Positions 1-18,924 of a DNA stretch of 53,793 bases are shown one piece after another (position 1 is the first letter of the stretch; each line of letters starts with the position of its first letter). The translations under genes were made by a program, and so were the position numbers. The notes below the pieces were generated by a model, which worked only from the letters and a program-made list of their open reading frames with translations, did no database searches and was not told where the DNA came from. The stretch comes from JBMOOG01 sp049324535. Its GTDB lineage: Bacteria; Pseudomonadota; Alphaproteobacteria; Rhodobacterales; Rhodobacteraceae. The DNA lies in assembly GCA_049324535.1 (NCBI GenBank), contig JBMOOG010000024.1:1-53793 (forward strand), in the 5' to 3' direction.

Positions 1-126
1 CGTAGGCCTTGAACTCGCCGAAATACTTCGTGATCGCCGCCGTCAGCGTCGTCTTCCCGTGGTCAACGTGGCCAATCGTGCCAACGTTCACGTGCGGTTT
101 CGTCCGTTCAAACTTTGCCTTGGCCA
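1..126 (-). CDS. tuf: Elongation factor Tu, 5' end only
   Basis: The first 42 codons of EF-Tu are present; the gene runs off the left edge. It starts MAKAKFERTKPHVNVG and contains the G1 P-loop GHVDHGKTTLTAAI, which binds GTP. EF-Tu delivers aminoacyl-tRNA to the ribosome in the cytoplasm. It follows fusA after an 85-bp gap, the usual str operon order (rpsL-rpsG-fusA-tuf). The ATG at 126 is the only reasonable start because the protein's conserved N-terminus begins there. Confidence 0.97.
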
Positions 127-211
127 TGATGGCAACTCCTCGTTCATGTCGATGCGGCGGGCCGGACCCGCCCTACGGATGGCAGGGCGGGGCTCTCCCC
201 GCCACACCGGA

Positions 212-2329
<2,118 letters not shown>

Positions 2330-2350
2330 CAGACTGCCTATAGCCTCGGG

Positions 2351-2821
2351 TTACCAGCGGTAGTGGCTGAATGCCTTGTTGGCATCGGCCATCTTGTGGG
2401 TGTCTTCGCGCTTCTTCACCGCGGTGCCGCGGTTGTTGACCGCATCGGCCAGCTCGGCGGCCAGACGCTCTTCCATCGTGTTCTCGTTGCGGTTCTTGGC
2501 CGCGTTGATCAGCCAGCGGATCGCCAGAGCCTCACGGCGTTCGGTGCGGACCTCGACCGGAACCTGGTAAGTCGCACCGCCGACGCGGCGGGAGCGGACC
2601 TCGACCGAGGGCTTCACGTTGTCGAGCGCCTCGTGGAAGATCTCGAGCGGCTCGCGCTTCAGGCGGCCCTGAACGCGCTCGAGCGCGGAGTAGACGATGG
2701 TTTCGGCGACCGACTTCTTGCCGTCGACCATCAGGTTGTTCATGAACTTGGTCACGACCCGGTCGCCGTATTTGGCATCGGGAAGGACTTCGCGCTTTTC
2801 GGCGGCGTGACGACGCGACAT
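2351..2821 (-). CDS. rpsG: Ribosomal protein S7
   Basis: 156 residues starting MSRRHAAEKREVLPDAKYGD, the standard S7 start, and ending KAFSHYRW. S7 nucleates assembly of the 30S head by binding the 3' domain of 16S rRNA and sits near the E site. It lies between rpsL (11-bp gap) and fusA (21-bp gap). In enterobacteria S7 represses its own operon; no such site was identified here. Confidence 0.98.
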   Translation of the reverse strand: MSRRHAAEKREVLPDAKYGDRVVTKFMNNLMVDGKKSVAETIVYSALERVQGRLKREPLEIFHEALDNVKPSVEVRSRRVGGATYQVPVEVRTERREALAIRWLINAAKNRNENTMEERLAAELADAVNNRGTAVKKREDTHKMADANKAFSHYRW

Positions 2822-2832
2822 GGATCAGTTCC

Positions 2833-3204
2833 TCACTTCGGACGCTTGGCGCCGTATTTCGAACGGCGCTGACGACGATCTTTGACGCCCTGGGTGTCCA
2901 GAACGCCGCGCAGGATGTGGTAGCGCACACCCGGAAGGTCCTTTACCCGGCCGCCGCGGATCAGCACGACCGAGTGTTCCTGCAGGTTGTGCTTTTCGCC
3001 GGGGATGTAGCTGATGACCTCGAAGCCGTTGGTCAGGCGCACCTTGGCGACCTTCCGCATGGCCGAGTTCGGCTTTTTCGGCGTCGTGGTGTAGACCCGG
3101 GTGCAGACCCCGCGCTTCTGCGGGCAGCCCTCAAGGTGCTGCGACTTCGATTTTCTGACGCTCGCTTCCCGCGGCTTGCGGATCAGCTGTTGGATCGTCG
3201 GCAT
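2833..3204 (-). CDS. rpsL: Ribosomal protein S12
   Basis: 123 residues starting MPTIQQLIRKPRE. S12 controls decoding accuracy at the A site. The two positions classically changed in streptomycin resistance are wild type: Lys43 in TTPKKPNSA and Lys88 in GGRVKDLPGVRYH. The predicted phenotype from this gene alone is streptomycin-sensitive. It is the first gene of the str operon, with a strong promoter about 230 bp upstream. Confidence 0.98.
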   Translation of the reverse strand: MPTIQQLIRKPREASVRKSKSQHLEGCPQKRGVCTRVYTTTPKKPNSAMRKVAKVRLTNGFEVISYIPGEKHNLQEHSVVLIRGGRVKDLPGVRYHILRGVLDTQGVKDRRQRRSKYGAKRPK

Positions 3205-3433
3205 TAATCTCGCCCTATCTCGTTTGCGGCCCGATCAACGACCGCTCGTCAGCGGCGTTTCCGGGGGCTTTCTCTCGTGTCGTGCCCTGCGCGTCCGCAA
3301 AACACCAAAACCGCGGGCGTCCCCTGCGCAGGGACGACGCGGTGGGATTCCAGAGGATCGGGGCTTGCGCCCGGATCATGACCACTCAATTCCTGATCCC
3401 CGGACGCACGTATCCCGCGTCCCGGGTGGGCGC

Positions 3434-3462
3434 CGTATATGGGGAGTCGCCAGCCTTGTCAA
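3434..3462 (-). promoter_or_regulatory. Sigma70-type promoter for the str operon
   Basis: On the minus strand a perfect -35 TTGACA (3462-3457) is followed by exactly 17 bp and then TATACG as -10 (3439-3434). It points at rpsL, whose start codon lies 230 bp downstream, leaving a long 5' leader. Both hexamers and the spacing were read directly; promoter function is inferred. No gene is seen in the 290 bp between rpsL and the PAP2 gene. Confidence 0.7.
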
Positions 3463-3494
3463 CAGCGCCCCCGGGCTGTGCCGTCCCGGCCGTC

Positions 3495-4181
3495 TCAGCC
3501 CTTGCGGCGCAGGAGCAGACGGTCGAGGGCAAGCGCGATCCCGGCCACGAAGAGCGCGGCAAAGACCGTGTCGGACAGGAAATGCCGGCCGGTGGCGAGG
3601 CGCTGGAAAAGCCCGGCGGCGGCGGCCAGGACCGCAAGCGCCTGGATCGTCCGGCGCCATGCCGCGGGCAGCGATGGCCGCATCGCGGCGACGATGACGA
3701 AGACCGAGATCGCCAGCGCCACGGCGGCCGATCCTTCGCCCGAGACGAAGGAGCAGTTCGACTGGCACTGGTCGGCGATCTGCCAGAACGGGGTGAAGTC
3801 CGCCCGCCCCCCGAAGTCGGTGACCTGCGCCGGCCGTGCCCGGCCCCAGTTGTTCTTGAGCACCCCGTTGACCAGCAGGCCCGGCCCCAGGACATAGAGC
3901 GCGGCGACGAAGACCCAGACCCGCAAGCCGATTCCGGCAACCGGCCCCCGCCAGGCCGTCCAGAGGGCGAGGAACAGGGCCGCGAGGAAGACCGCGATGC
4001 TCAGATCCCACAGCGCCTGGCGCAGGAGGTTGAGCGCCGCAAGATCGGCCAGTGGAAACGCGCCGTCGCGGAAGAAGAGGGCACTGGCCCATCGGTCGAT
4101 GCCGGGCCAGAGCGCGAAGACCGCCGCGGCCGCGACGACGGCGCCGAGCCAGACGATCAGGGTGCGGTCAGCCCAGCGCAT
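3495..4181 (-). CDS. PAP2-family phosphatase (membrane)
   Basis: 228 residues from the start MRWADRTL; a longer in-frame extension upstream is arginine/proline-rich and overlaps the next gene, so it was rejected. The PAP2 motifs appear in order: KNNWGRARP, then SGEGS (SGEG in place of the usual SGH), then GRHFLSD. Several hydrophobic segments make it an inner-membrane enzyme, probably acting on lipid phosphates on the periplasmic face. It is the last gene of an operon with GT39, GT2 and an LpxB-N-like protein, and overlaps GT39 by 14 bp. This suggests removal of a phosphate from lipid A (LpxE-like) or undecaprenyl pyrophosphate. The substrate is inferred. Confidence 0.85.
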   Translation of the reverse strand: MRWADRTLIVWLGAVVAAAAVFALWPGIDRWASALFFRDGAFPLADLAALNLLRQALWDLSIAVFLAALFLALWTAWRGPVAGIGLRVWVFVAALYVLGPGLLVNGVLKNNWGRARPAQVTDFGGRADFTPFWQIADQCQSNCSFVSGEGSAAVALAISVFVIVAAMRPSLPAAWRRTIQALAVLAAAAGLFQRLATGRHFLSDTVFAALFVAGIALALDRLLLRRKG

Positions 4182-5595
4182 CGAAGCACCCGGGCGGGAC
4201 GAGGTAGGCGGCCAGCGCGTCGCCCGCATAGGCCCCGCCGGCGGTGTCGAACCGCGCCACCGGGGCAAGCGCCGCGCCGTTGCACACCGGCGGTTGCAGG
4301 AGTACCGCAAGCACCGGGCCGCCGGGATCGGCGGGAAGCGGTCGCGTCTCTTCGTAATAGTTGCCGGGGCGTCCGACCGGCCTTGGCGCATAGACCGGCA
4401 TGCCCGAGCCGGCGCCCGTGAAGCTCAGGTCGGCCAGGATGTCGCGCGAACCGGCAACAACCGCAGCCGCGCCGTTTGCGCGGGCCGTGTCGAGGATCTG
4501 ACGGCTGAGATCGGCGCGCCCGAGATAGCGGTCGAGCAGCGGCCGGTCCCGGCCGAGCCGCAGATCCCGGGCCGTCACCACCGCCAGCGCGACCAGGAGG
4601 GCAAGCGCCGTGTTGACGGCCATGGACAGCCACAGCAGCCGGGGCGCGCGCCGGAGGAGTGCGGGCACGGCGATCAGCGTTCCGGCGAAATAGGCCGCGA
4701 CGGCCCAGTTGGCGTAGGCCTTGGACAGGACCGCCTGGACCGACACCAGAAGCAGCGGCGGCCAGGAGAACGGCCGCAGCCGGCGCTGGAGGGCGCCCAG
4801 CGGGGCCGCGAACTGCCAGAGGAGGGCGGCGAAGAGCACCGGCCCGAACACCCCGAACTGGGCCAGGACAAACTCGGCCAGCCGATCGGGATGCAGGCCC
4901 GAAAGGCCGCGGATCCAGCCCACGTTGTCGATGGTGTGCTCGACCGTCGCCAGACCGTGGGTCAGGTTCCAGATCACGTTGGGCGCGATCACCAGCGCAA
5001 AGGCCAGCACCAGCGCCGCCGCCTGGGCCGGTGTCGGGCGGCTGTCGCGGCGCAGCGCCGCCAGCGCCACGCCGATCAGGAAATAGACAGCCGCGTATTT
5101 CGCAAGCGCCGCCACGCCTATGGCCAGCCCGGACGCCGCCGCCCATCCCACGCCGCGGCGGTCGAGCGCCCGCAGCCAGAACAGCAGCGCCAGCGCGAAG
5201 AAGGGCGCCATGATCGTGTCGGTCGAGATCAGAAAACTGCCCCAGGAGGCCAGCGGCAGCGTCGCGTAGCCGAGCGCCGTCCAGAAGGCCGACCGCGCGT
5301 CGAAGAGCGCCGCCGCAATCGCCCCGAGGATCATCGCCGTGGCGGCGTGGAAGAGTGGCGCGGGCAGCCGGACCCAGAACGGGGTATCGCCGCCGATGTC
5401 GGTTGACAGCCGGATCACCCAGGCCACGAGCGGGGGCTTCGAATAATAGCCGAAGCCGAGGCTCTGCCCCCAGAGCCAATACTGGCTTTCATCGACGAAG
5501 AGATCGGTCGGGCTGGCCGCCAGCGCCGCGATGCGCAGCGCGGTCAGCGCCGCCACCAGGCCGAGCGCGGGCCCGAACCAGCGGAGTTCAGACAT
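4168..5595 (-). CDS. Family 39 (ArnT/PMT-like) membrane glycosyltransferase
   Basis: 475 residues with about ten hydrophobic segments. Near the N-terminus the first periplasmic loop has the acidic motif DLFVDESQYWLWG, which in ArnT/PMT enzymes carries the catalytic Asp-Glu for polyprenyl-phosphate-linked sugars. The soluble C-terminal part starts after about residue 350. The family transfers a sugar from a lipid carrier to lipid A or another acceptor. It overlaps the upstream LpxB-N-like gene by 8 bp and the PAP2 gene by 14 bp, so the four genes form one transcription unit. The transferred sugar cannot be read from sequence. Confidence 0.85.
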   Translation of the reverse strand: MSELRWFGPALGLVAALTALRIAALAASPTDLFVDESQYWLWGQSLGFGYYSKPPLVAWVIRLSTDIGGDTPFWVRLPAPLFHAATAMILGAIAAALFDARSAFWTALGYATLPLASWGSFLISTDTIMAPFFALALLFWLRALDRRGVGWAAASGLAIGVAALAKYAAVYFLIGVALAALRRDSRPTPAQAAALVLAFALVIAPNVIWNLTHGLATVEHTIDNVGWIRGLSGLHPDRLAEFVLAQFGVFGPVLFAALLWQFAAPLGALQRRLRPFSWPPLLLVSVQAVLSKAYANWAVAAYFAGTLIAVPALLRRAPRLLWLSMAVNTALALLVALAVVTARDLRLGRDRPLLDRYLGRADLSRQILDTARANGAAAVVAGSRDILADLSFTGAGSGMPVYAPRPVGRPGNYYEETRPLPADPGGPVLAVLLQPPVCNGAALAPVARFDTAGGAYAGDALAAYLVPPGCFDALG

Positions 5596-5896
5596 CGGCG
5601 TCCCGTGCCTCGCGGCGGATGAGCCAGAGATTGCGCAGGTAGATGAAGACGCCCAGCGCCTGCCCGAGCACGAAGACGGGATCCTTGCGGTAGAGCGCGT
5701 AGCTGAGCAGGATCAGCCCGCCGCCGATCGAGAAATACCAGAAGGCCAGCGGGATCACCGACTTGCGCGCGCGCTCCGAGGCGATCCACTGCACGAGGAA
5801 GCGGCCGGTGAACATCAGCTGGCCCAGCAGGCCGAAGGCGACCCACCAGAACTCGGTCCAGTTCTCGACGTGCAGAACGGCAAAGACCTTGTCCAT
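5588..5896 (-). CDS. Small membrane protein, lipid-A-disaccharide synthase N-terminal-like domain
   Basis: 102 residues with three hydrophobic segments, starting MDKVFAVLHVENWTEFWWVAFG and carrying LMFTGRFLVQWIASERARKSVIP and the GGGLILLSYALYRKDPVFVLGQ stretch typical of the LABN family. The domain is found free-standing beside GT2/GT39 glycosyltransferases and is predicted to help flip or hold the sugar-lipid. Its ATG overlaps the GT2 stop by 1 bp (TGATG), so translation is coupled. The role is inferred from context. Confidence 0.85.
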   Translation of the reverse strand: MDKVFAVLHVENWTEFWWVAFGLLGQLMFTGRFLVQWIASERARKSVIPLAFWYFSIGGGLILLSYALYRKDPVFVLGQALGVFIYLRNLWLIRREARDADV

Positions 5897-6624
5897 CAGG
5901 GTCGCTCCGCCTCGGTCGGACGGGCCTTCTTGCGGCGGCGCAGGAGCCAGGCCACGCCCGCGAGATCGACGACACCGACCAGCGCGCGCTGGATGTTGGA
6001 ATAGTTCGACCGCCCGGCGCCCCTTGGCCGGTGCGCGACGTCGACATGGGCGACCTGCCACCCGTCGCGGGCGAAGAGCGCGGGCAGGTAGCGGTGCATG
6101 TGGTCGAAGTAGGGAAGCGCCAGAAAGCCTTCCCGCCGGAAGCCCTTGAGTCCGCAGCCGGTGTCGCGGGTCCCGTCCTTCAGGATCCACGCCCGCAGCC
6201 CGTTGGCAAAGCGCGAGGCGAGGCGTTTCGACAGCGTGTCCTGCCGGCCCACGCGCTGTCCGGCGACGATTCCGATCCGCTCCGACCCCGGCGCAAGCAG
6301 CGGGGCCCAGAGCTTTGGAAGCTCTTCCGGCGGGTTCTGGCCGTCGCCGTCCAGGGTGCAGACGATGGCCCCGCGCGCCGCACGAACGCCGCTGTGGACG
6401 GCGGCGCTCTGGCCGCCCGACCGGTCGTGACGGATCAGGCGCAGGCCGGGATCCGAGGCCATGCGGGCGCGAACGACCTCGGCCGTCGCGTCCGTGGAGG
6501 CGTCATCCACGACGATCACCTCGGCCCCGTCAAGCCCGGCGAGGGCCGCGTTGATGCCATCGAGAAGCGTCGCGATGTTGTCGGCTTCGTTCTTGGCCGG
6601 GATGACGATGGAAACGGTGACCAT
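5896..6624 (-). CDS. Family 2 glycosyltransferase (dolichol-phosphate-mannose synthase-like)
   Basis: 242 residues from MVTVSIVIPAKNEADNI. The GT-A fold signatures are VVDDASTDAT and the metal-binding CTLDGDGQNPPE. The family loads a nucleotide sugar onto polyprenyl phosphate at the cytoplasmic membrane face, making the donor used by the GT39 enzyme two genes downstream. The longer upstream in-frame extension has no family similarity, so the ATG at 6624 was chosen. A 101-bp gap separates it from the EamA gene. Confidence 0.9.
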   Translation of the reverse strand: MVTVSIVIPAKNEADNIATLLDGINAALAGLDGAEVIVVDDASTDATAEVVRARMASDPGLRLIRHDRSGGQSAAVHSGVRAARGAIVCTLDGDGQNPPEELPKLWAPLLAPGSERIGIVAGQRVGRQDTLSKRLASRFANGLRAWILKDGTRDTGCGLKGFRREGFLALPYFDHMHRYLPALFARDGWQVAHVDVAHRPRGAGRSNYSNIQRALVGVVDLAGVAWLLRRRKKARPTEAERP

Positions 6625-6725
6625 GCCTGCGCCTGCTGCGGGCGGCTCCGCCCTCGGCTGCGTTCCTACTTGACCGCTTGGACGCTGTAAATGTTCGGGG
6701 CGCGGCCGACCGGCGGGATGCTGCC

Positions 6726-7604
6726 TCAGGCGCGGCGCGCGAGCCGACGTTCCCGGTGAAAGGCGTAGATCCCCGTCGCCACCACGATCGCCGAGCCGAT
6801 CAGGGTCAGCCCGTCGGGGAACTGACCGAAGGCGAGCCAACCGAGGGCCAGCGCAAACACCAGCGCCGTGTAGCGGAAGGGGGCGACGACACCGACATCG
6901 CCAACCCGCGTCGCCATGACGACGAAGAGGTAGCCCATGACCAGAAAGACCGCCGCCAGGGCCACGAGCCCGACCGTGGCCGGCGACGGGGCGATCCAGC
7001 CGTCGAAGGGCACCACGACCAGGCCCATGAGCGTGACCGCAAGGGCCGACACGAACGCCACCGCGACGGACGGCACCTCGCGCGACAGCGTGCGGGTGGC
7101 CAGGTCGCGCAGCACGACGAAGCCCACGGAGGCGAGGCCGAGGACCGACCAGCGGTCGAAGCCCTCGGTGCCGGGCCGCACGATCAGCAGCACCCCGACG
7201 AAGCCCACGAGGATCGCGCCCATGCGCCGCCAGCCGAACGTCTGGTGAAAAACCAGCGCCGCCGCCAGCGTCACCGCCAGCGGAAGCGACTGCATGATGG
7301 CGGACAGGTTCGCCAGCGGCATGTGGCGCAGGGCCAGCAGGAAGGTCACGGTTCCGGCGACCTCGCCCAGCGTGCGCCAGCCGATGGCGCGGGCATCGCC
7401 GCGCGCGAAGCGCAGCCGCAGCCCCCCGAGCCGCGGCGCGATGAGCGCAAGCGCCAGCATGGTCAGCGCGCCGCGCAGCACGATCGCCTGGAACAGGGGC
7501 ACGGTCTCGGTGATGGCCTTCATGCAGGTGTCGTTGGCGGTGAAGGCCGCCATGGCGGCGATCATCATCAGCGAACCGCGCAGGTTTTCGGACATGGCTG
7601 GCAT
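6726..7604 (-). CDS. EamA/DMT-superfamily transporter
   Basis: 292 residues with about ten hydrophobic segments in two five-helix EamA repeats (about 10-140 and 155-285). It starts MPAMSENLRGSLMMIAAM; a second Met three codons on is equally possible. The family exports metabolites or drugs across the inner membrane; the substrate cannot be predicted. It sits just after the rpoC terminator and is transcribed the same way as the glycosyltransferase operon. Confidence 0.9.
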   Translation of the reverse strand: MPAMSENLRGSLMMIAAMAAFTANDTCMKAITETVPLFQAIVLRGALTMLALALIAPRLGGLRLRFARGDARAIGWRTLGEVAGTVTFLLALRHMPLANLSAIMQSLPLAVTLAAALVFHQTFGWRRMGAILVGFVGVLLIVRPGTEGFDRWSVLGLASVGFVVLRDLATRTLSREVPSVAVAFVSALAVTLMGLVVVPFDGWIAPSPATVGLVALAAVFLVMGYLFVVMATRVGDVGVVAPFRYTALVFALALGWLAFGQFPDGLTLIGSAIVVATGIYAFHRERRLARRA

Positions 7605-7686
7605 CCGGGTGATCTAGCAGCGCGGGCCCTGTGCCGCCGGTCTGGCCGCGTCAGCCGCATGCCGCATTCCGACCCCGCAAACACGA

Positions 7687-7712
7687 CGGCCCCCGGATCG
7701 CTCCGGGGGCCG
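7687..7712 (-). terminator. Terminator after rpoC
   Basis: An 11-bp GC-rich inverted repeat (CGGCCCCCGGA / TCCGGGGGCCG) with a 4-nt loop starts 22 bp after the rpoC stop. On the minus strand it is followed by TCGTGTTTG, a short weak T-rich tail. It probably ends the rplKAJL-rpoBC transcript. Confidence 0.75.
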
Positions 7713-7733
7713 CCGTCCGTCCATGGGGATGCC

Positions 7734-11987
<4,254 letters not shown>

Positions 11988-12075
11988 ATCCTTGAAATGG
12001 CGCGGGGGTCAGGCCGGGGCGCGGTCGTCCTTGCGAAGGATCGCACCCCGGATCTTCGGGAGCCGATCCGGCTCC

Positions 12076-16212
<4,137 letters not shown>

Positions 16213-16389
16213 GCTCGTCGTCACCTTTCGTCTATCGCGGGCTTGAGGCGTCTGGGTTCCGCCTGAAGCCGCTTGCGAATGAAGGGGGCAAGGTCCCATT
16301 CACGCCCTCCGTCCCACAGGAAGGCTCCCGAACCTCGAACACCGCCTTGGGCAAGGCTCTGCGACGAAAGCCCTATCCAAGACAGGTTC

Positions 16390-16449
16390 GGCAGGGGACG
16401 GAAACCCGCCCCCTGCCCGCATGGTCGATCAGGGATGCCGAGGCATCCC
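16390..16449 (-). promoter_or_regulatory. Two hairpins in the rplL-rpoB spacer (possible attenuator or processing site)
   Basis: Right after rplL the minus-strand RNA can form GGGATGC-CGAG-GCATCCC (16432-16449). A second hairpin with GGCAGGGG paired to CCCCCTGCC follows (16390-16417). In enterobacteria the same spacer holds a partial terminator and RNase III site that lowers rpoBC relative to the ribosomal genes; the same role here is inferred. No T-tract follows either stem. The rest of the 243-bp spacer shows nothing else. Confidence 0.5.
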
Positions 16450-16455
16450 CGGCGA

Positions 16456-16836
16456 TCACTTCAGCTCGACCTTGGCGCCAGCCGCTTCGAGCTTCTTCTT
16501 GATGTCCTCGGCTTCGGCCTTGGCAGCGGCTTCCTTCACCTTGCCGCCGGCTTCCACGAGATCCTTGGCCTCTTTCAGGCCCAGACCGGTGATCGCGCGC
16601 ACTTCCTTGATCACGTTGATCTTGTTCGCGCCGGCGTCGGTCAGCACGACGTCGAACTCGGTCTTCTCCTCGGCGGCCTCGGCGGCAGCGCCGCCCGCGG
16701 CCGGACCGGCCATCATGACGGCGCCACCGGCGGCCGGCTCGATGCCGTACTTGTCCTTGAGGATCGTCTTCAGTTCCTGGGCCTGAAGAAGCGTGAGGCC
16801 CACGATTTCTTCGGCGAGTTTGTTCAGATCAGCCAT
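16456..16836 (-). CDS. rplL: Ribosomal protein L7/L12
   Basis: 126 residues: N-terminal dimerisation domain MADLNKLAEEIVGLTLLQ, an alanine/glycine-rich hinge (about 38-55) and the C-terminal domain with GLGLKEAKDLVEAGG that contacts translation GTPases. It forms the ribosomal stalk on L10. It follows rplJ after 68 bp. Confidence 0.98.
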   Translation of the reverse strand: MADLNKLAEEIVGLTLLQAQELKTILKDKYGIEPAAGGAVMMAGPAAGGAAAEAAEEKTEFDVVLTDAGANKINVIKEVRAITGLGLKEAKDLVEAGGKVKEAAAKAEAEDIKKKLEAAGAKVELK

Positions 16837-16904
16837 TTCTTCTCATCCGTTTGCAAGTTGGTATCCAACGCGAGGTGTTCGTCCCCACGAAGGCGTTGGG
16901 TTGC

Positions 16905-17420
16905 TTACGCCGCAGCGCGTTCCTCGATCGTCTTGAGGATGCCCGCGATGTTCGAAGCAGGTGCGCCAATGGCCCCGGCGATGTTGCTGGCCGGAGCGCC
17001 GATGCAGGACACGATCTGAGCGATGAGCTCTTCGCGCGACGGCATGGACGCCACGGCCTTGACACCGGCCGGATCCAGAGCCGTGCCGCCCATCGAGCCG
17101 CCGAGGATCACGAACTTGTCGTTCCCCTTGGCAAACTTGTCCGAGACCTTCGCCGCGGCGACGGGATCCTCGGAATAGGCGAGCACGGTCATGCCCGTGA
17201 GAAGTGCGCCGATGCTTTCGCAGGGCTTCCCCTCGAGGGCGATCTTGGCGAGCCTGTTCTTGGCGACACGCACGGAACCGCCCACGGAACGCATTTCCGC
17301 GCGCAGACCCTGCATCTCGGCAACCGTCATGCCTTCGTAGCGGGCAACCACCACGACGCCAGAGCTTTCAAAGATCTGGCCGAGTTCCTCGACCACTTTC
17401 TCTTTCTGGGCTCTATCCAC
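16905..17420 (-). CDS. rplJ: Ribosomal protein L10
   Basis: 171 residues if translation starts at the GTG at 17420 (VDRAQKEKVVEELG). This is preceded by GGAG eight bases upstream and matches the family's usual N-terminus and length. A longer ATG-started frame adds 44 low-similarity residues from the leader and was rejected. L10 anchors L7/L12 dimers to 23S rRNA at the stalk base. Confidence 0.95.
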   Translation of the reverse strand: MDRAQKEKVVEELGQIFESSGVVVVARYEGMTVAEMQGLRAEMRSVGGSVRVAKNRLAKIALEGKPCESIGALLTGMTVLAYSEDPVAAAKVSDKFAKGNDKFVILGGSMGGTALDPAGVKAVASMPSREELIAQIVSCIGAPASNIAGAIGAPASNIAGILKTIEERAAA

Positions 17421-17676
17421 GGTTTCACTCCAAGTGTGGGGGTTTCCCCCCGGCTCTCTTCTGCCCCTGTCTCCAGAGGCGTTCGGGTCCGTGATGGTCC
17501 CGAGGCCAGGATCGCCCGGGGAGCCCCCCGGAAATACTGTCTCGTTCCCCATCTCAGGAAGGACTTAGCGGGTTTCCCCTGCCCTCCGTCTCGGACAGGA
17601 CGGGGCGTTTCCGCCCCGCCGTTCACCGGGCACGAGTCCCGGAGAATGTCGCATCGCGGGGGCGTGCCCCCGGATG
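17421..17676 (-). promoter_or_regulatory. rplA-rplJ spacer, probable L10 leader
   Basis: 256 bp without a gene lie between rplA and rplJ. In many bacteria this spacer holds the L10(L12)4 binding leader that represses rplJL translation. Stems can be drawn but no covariation test was possible, so the leader call rests on position alone. Confidence 0.35.
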
Positions 17677-18375
17677 TCAGTGCGCGGTCGCCGACGCGAG
17701 GTCGAGCGACACGCCCGGCCCCATGGTCGAGCTGATCGAGACCTTCTTGACGTAGGTCCCCTTGGCGCCCGAGGGCTTGGCCTTCGACACCGCGTCCACG
17801 AAGGCGCGGACGTTCTGGGCAAGCTTGTCCTCGCTGAACGACACCTTGCCGATCCCGGCATGGATCACGCCGGCCTTCTCGACCTTGAACTGCACCTCGC
17901 CGCCCTTGGCGGCCTCGACGGCGGTCTTGACGTCCATCGTCACGGTGCCGACCTTCGGGTTCGGCATCAGGTTGCGCGGCCCGAGGATCTTGCCCAGACG
18001 CCCGACGAGCGGCATCAGGTCCGGGGTGGCGATGCAGCGATCGAACTCGATCTTGCCGCCCTGGATCGTCTCGAGCAGGTCTTCGGCGCCGACGATGTCG
18101 GCCCCGGCGGCCTTGGCCTCATCCGCCTTGGCGCCACGGGCGAAGACCGCCACGCGCACCGTCTTGCCGGTGCCGTTCGGCAGCTGCACCACGCCGCGCA
18201 CCATCTGGTCCGCATGGCGCGGATCGACGCCGAGGTTCATGGCGATCTCGACAGTCTCGTCGAACTTGGCGCTTGCCGCCGATTTCACCAGCCGGACCGC
18301 TTCCTCGACCGAGAGGTTGGCCTTGCCGTCAAAGACGGCGGCCGCCGCCTTCATGCGTTTTCCGATCTTGGCCAT
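17677..18375 (-). CDS. rplA: Ribosomal protein L1
   Basis: 232 residues from MAKIGKRMKAAAAVFDG, with VQLPNGTGKTVRVAVFA and the GPRNLMPNPKVGTV core. L1 forms the mobile stalk at the 50S E site and represses its own operon in model bacteria. It starts 3 bp after rplK ends. Confidence 0.98.
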   Translation of the reverse strand: MAKIGKRMKAAAAVFDGKANLSVEEAVRLVKSAASAKFDETVEIAMNLGVDPRHADQMVRGVVQLPNGTGKTVRVAVFARGAKADEAKAAGADIVGAEDLLETIQGGKIEFDRCIATPDLMPLVGRLGKILGPRNLMPNPKVGTVTMDVKTAVEAAKGGEVQFKVEKAGVIHAGIGKVSFSEDKLAQNVRAFVDAVSKAKPSGAKGTYVKKVSISSTMGPGVSLDLASATAH

Positions 18376-18378
18376 GAC

Positions 18379-18831
18379 TTACCCCTTGACCTCGATGCCC
18401 ATCGAGCGCGCCGAGCCGAGAATGATCTGCATCGCGGCCTCGATGTTGTTGGCCGAAAGGTCCTTCATCTTGGCTTCGGCGATCTGGCGGATCTGCGCGA
18501 CGGTGACCGAACCCGCGACTTCGCGGCCCGGCTTGGTCGAGGCCTTCGGACGGTTGCGCTTGCCCACCGGCTTCAGGCCCGCGGCCTTCTTCAGGTAGTA
18601 GCTGGCCGGCGGAGTCTTCATCTCGAAGGTGAAGGACTTGTCGGCGTAGTAGGTGATCACGGTCGGAATCGGCGAGCCGGGTTCCATCTCCTGCGTCTTG
18701 GCGTTGAACGCCTTGCAGAACTCCATGATGTTGATCCCGCGCTGACCCAGCGCCGGGCCGATCGGCGGCGAGGGGTTGGCCTGCCCCGCCTTCACCTGCA
18801 GCTTGAGCTGCCCCACGACTTTCTTGGCCAT
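18379..18831 (-). CDS. rplK: Ribosomal protein L11
   Basis: 150 residues with the N-terminal PPIGPALGQRGINIMEFCKAFN signature and the C-terminal rRNA-binding domain. It forms the GTPase-associated centre with 23S rRNA and is the thiostrepton/stringent-response sensor. It lies 93 bp after nusG and is close-packed with rplA. Confidence 0.98.
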   Translation of the reverse strand: MAKKVVGQLKLQVKAGQANPSPPIGPALGQRGINIMEFCKAFNAKTQEMEPGSPIPTVITYYADKSFTFEMKTPPASYYLKKAAGLKPVGKRNRPKASTKPGREVAGSVTVAQIRQIAEAKMKDLSANNIEAAMQIILGSARSMGIEVKG

Positions 18832-18924
18832 CTGGCCGTCTCCTTCTTCATCAGCGGCCCCTGGCGGGGCCTTGACTTAGTGGTCCGGTCCGGCGCGAAC
18901 GCCTCGCCTCCCACGGCTCGCACG

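Noticed and set aside
3495..4391. Longer start for the PAP2 protein (298 codons)
   Set aside because: The extra 70 residues are Arg/Pro-rich, overlap GT39 out of frame and lack family similarity.
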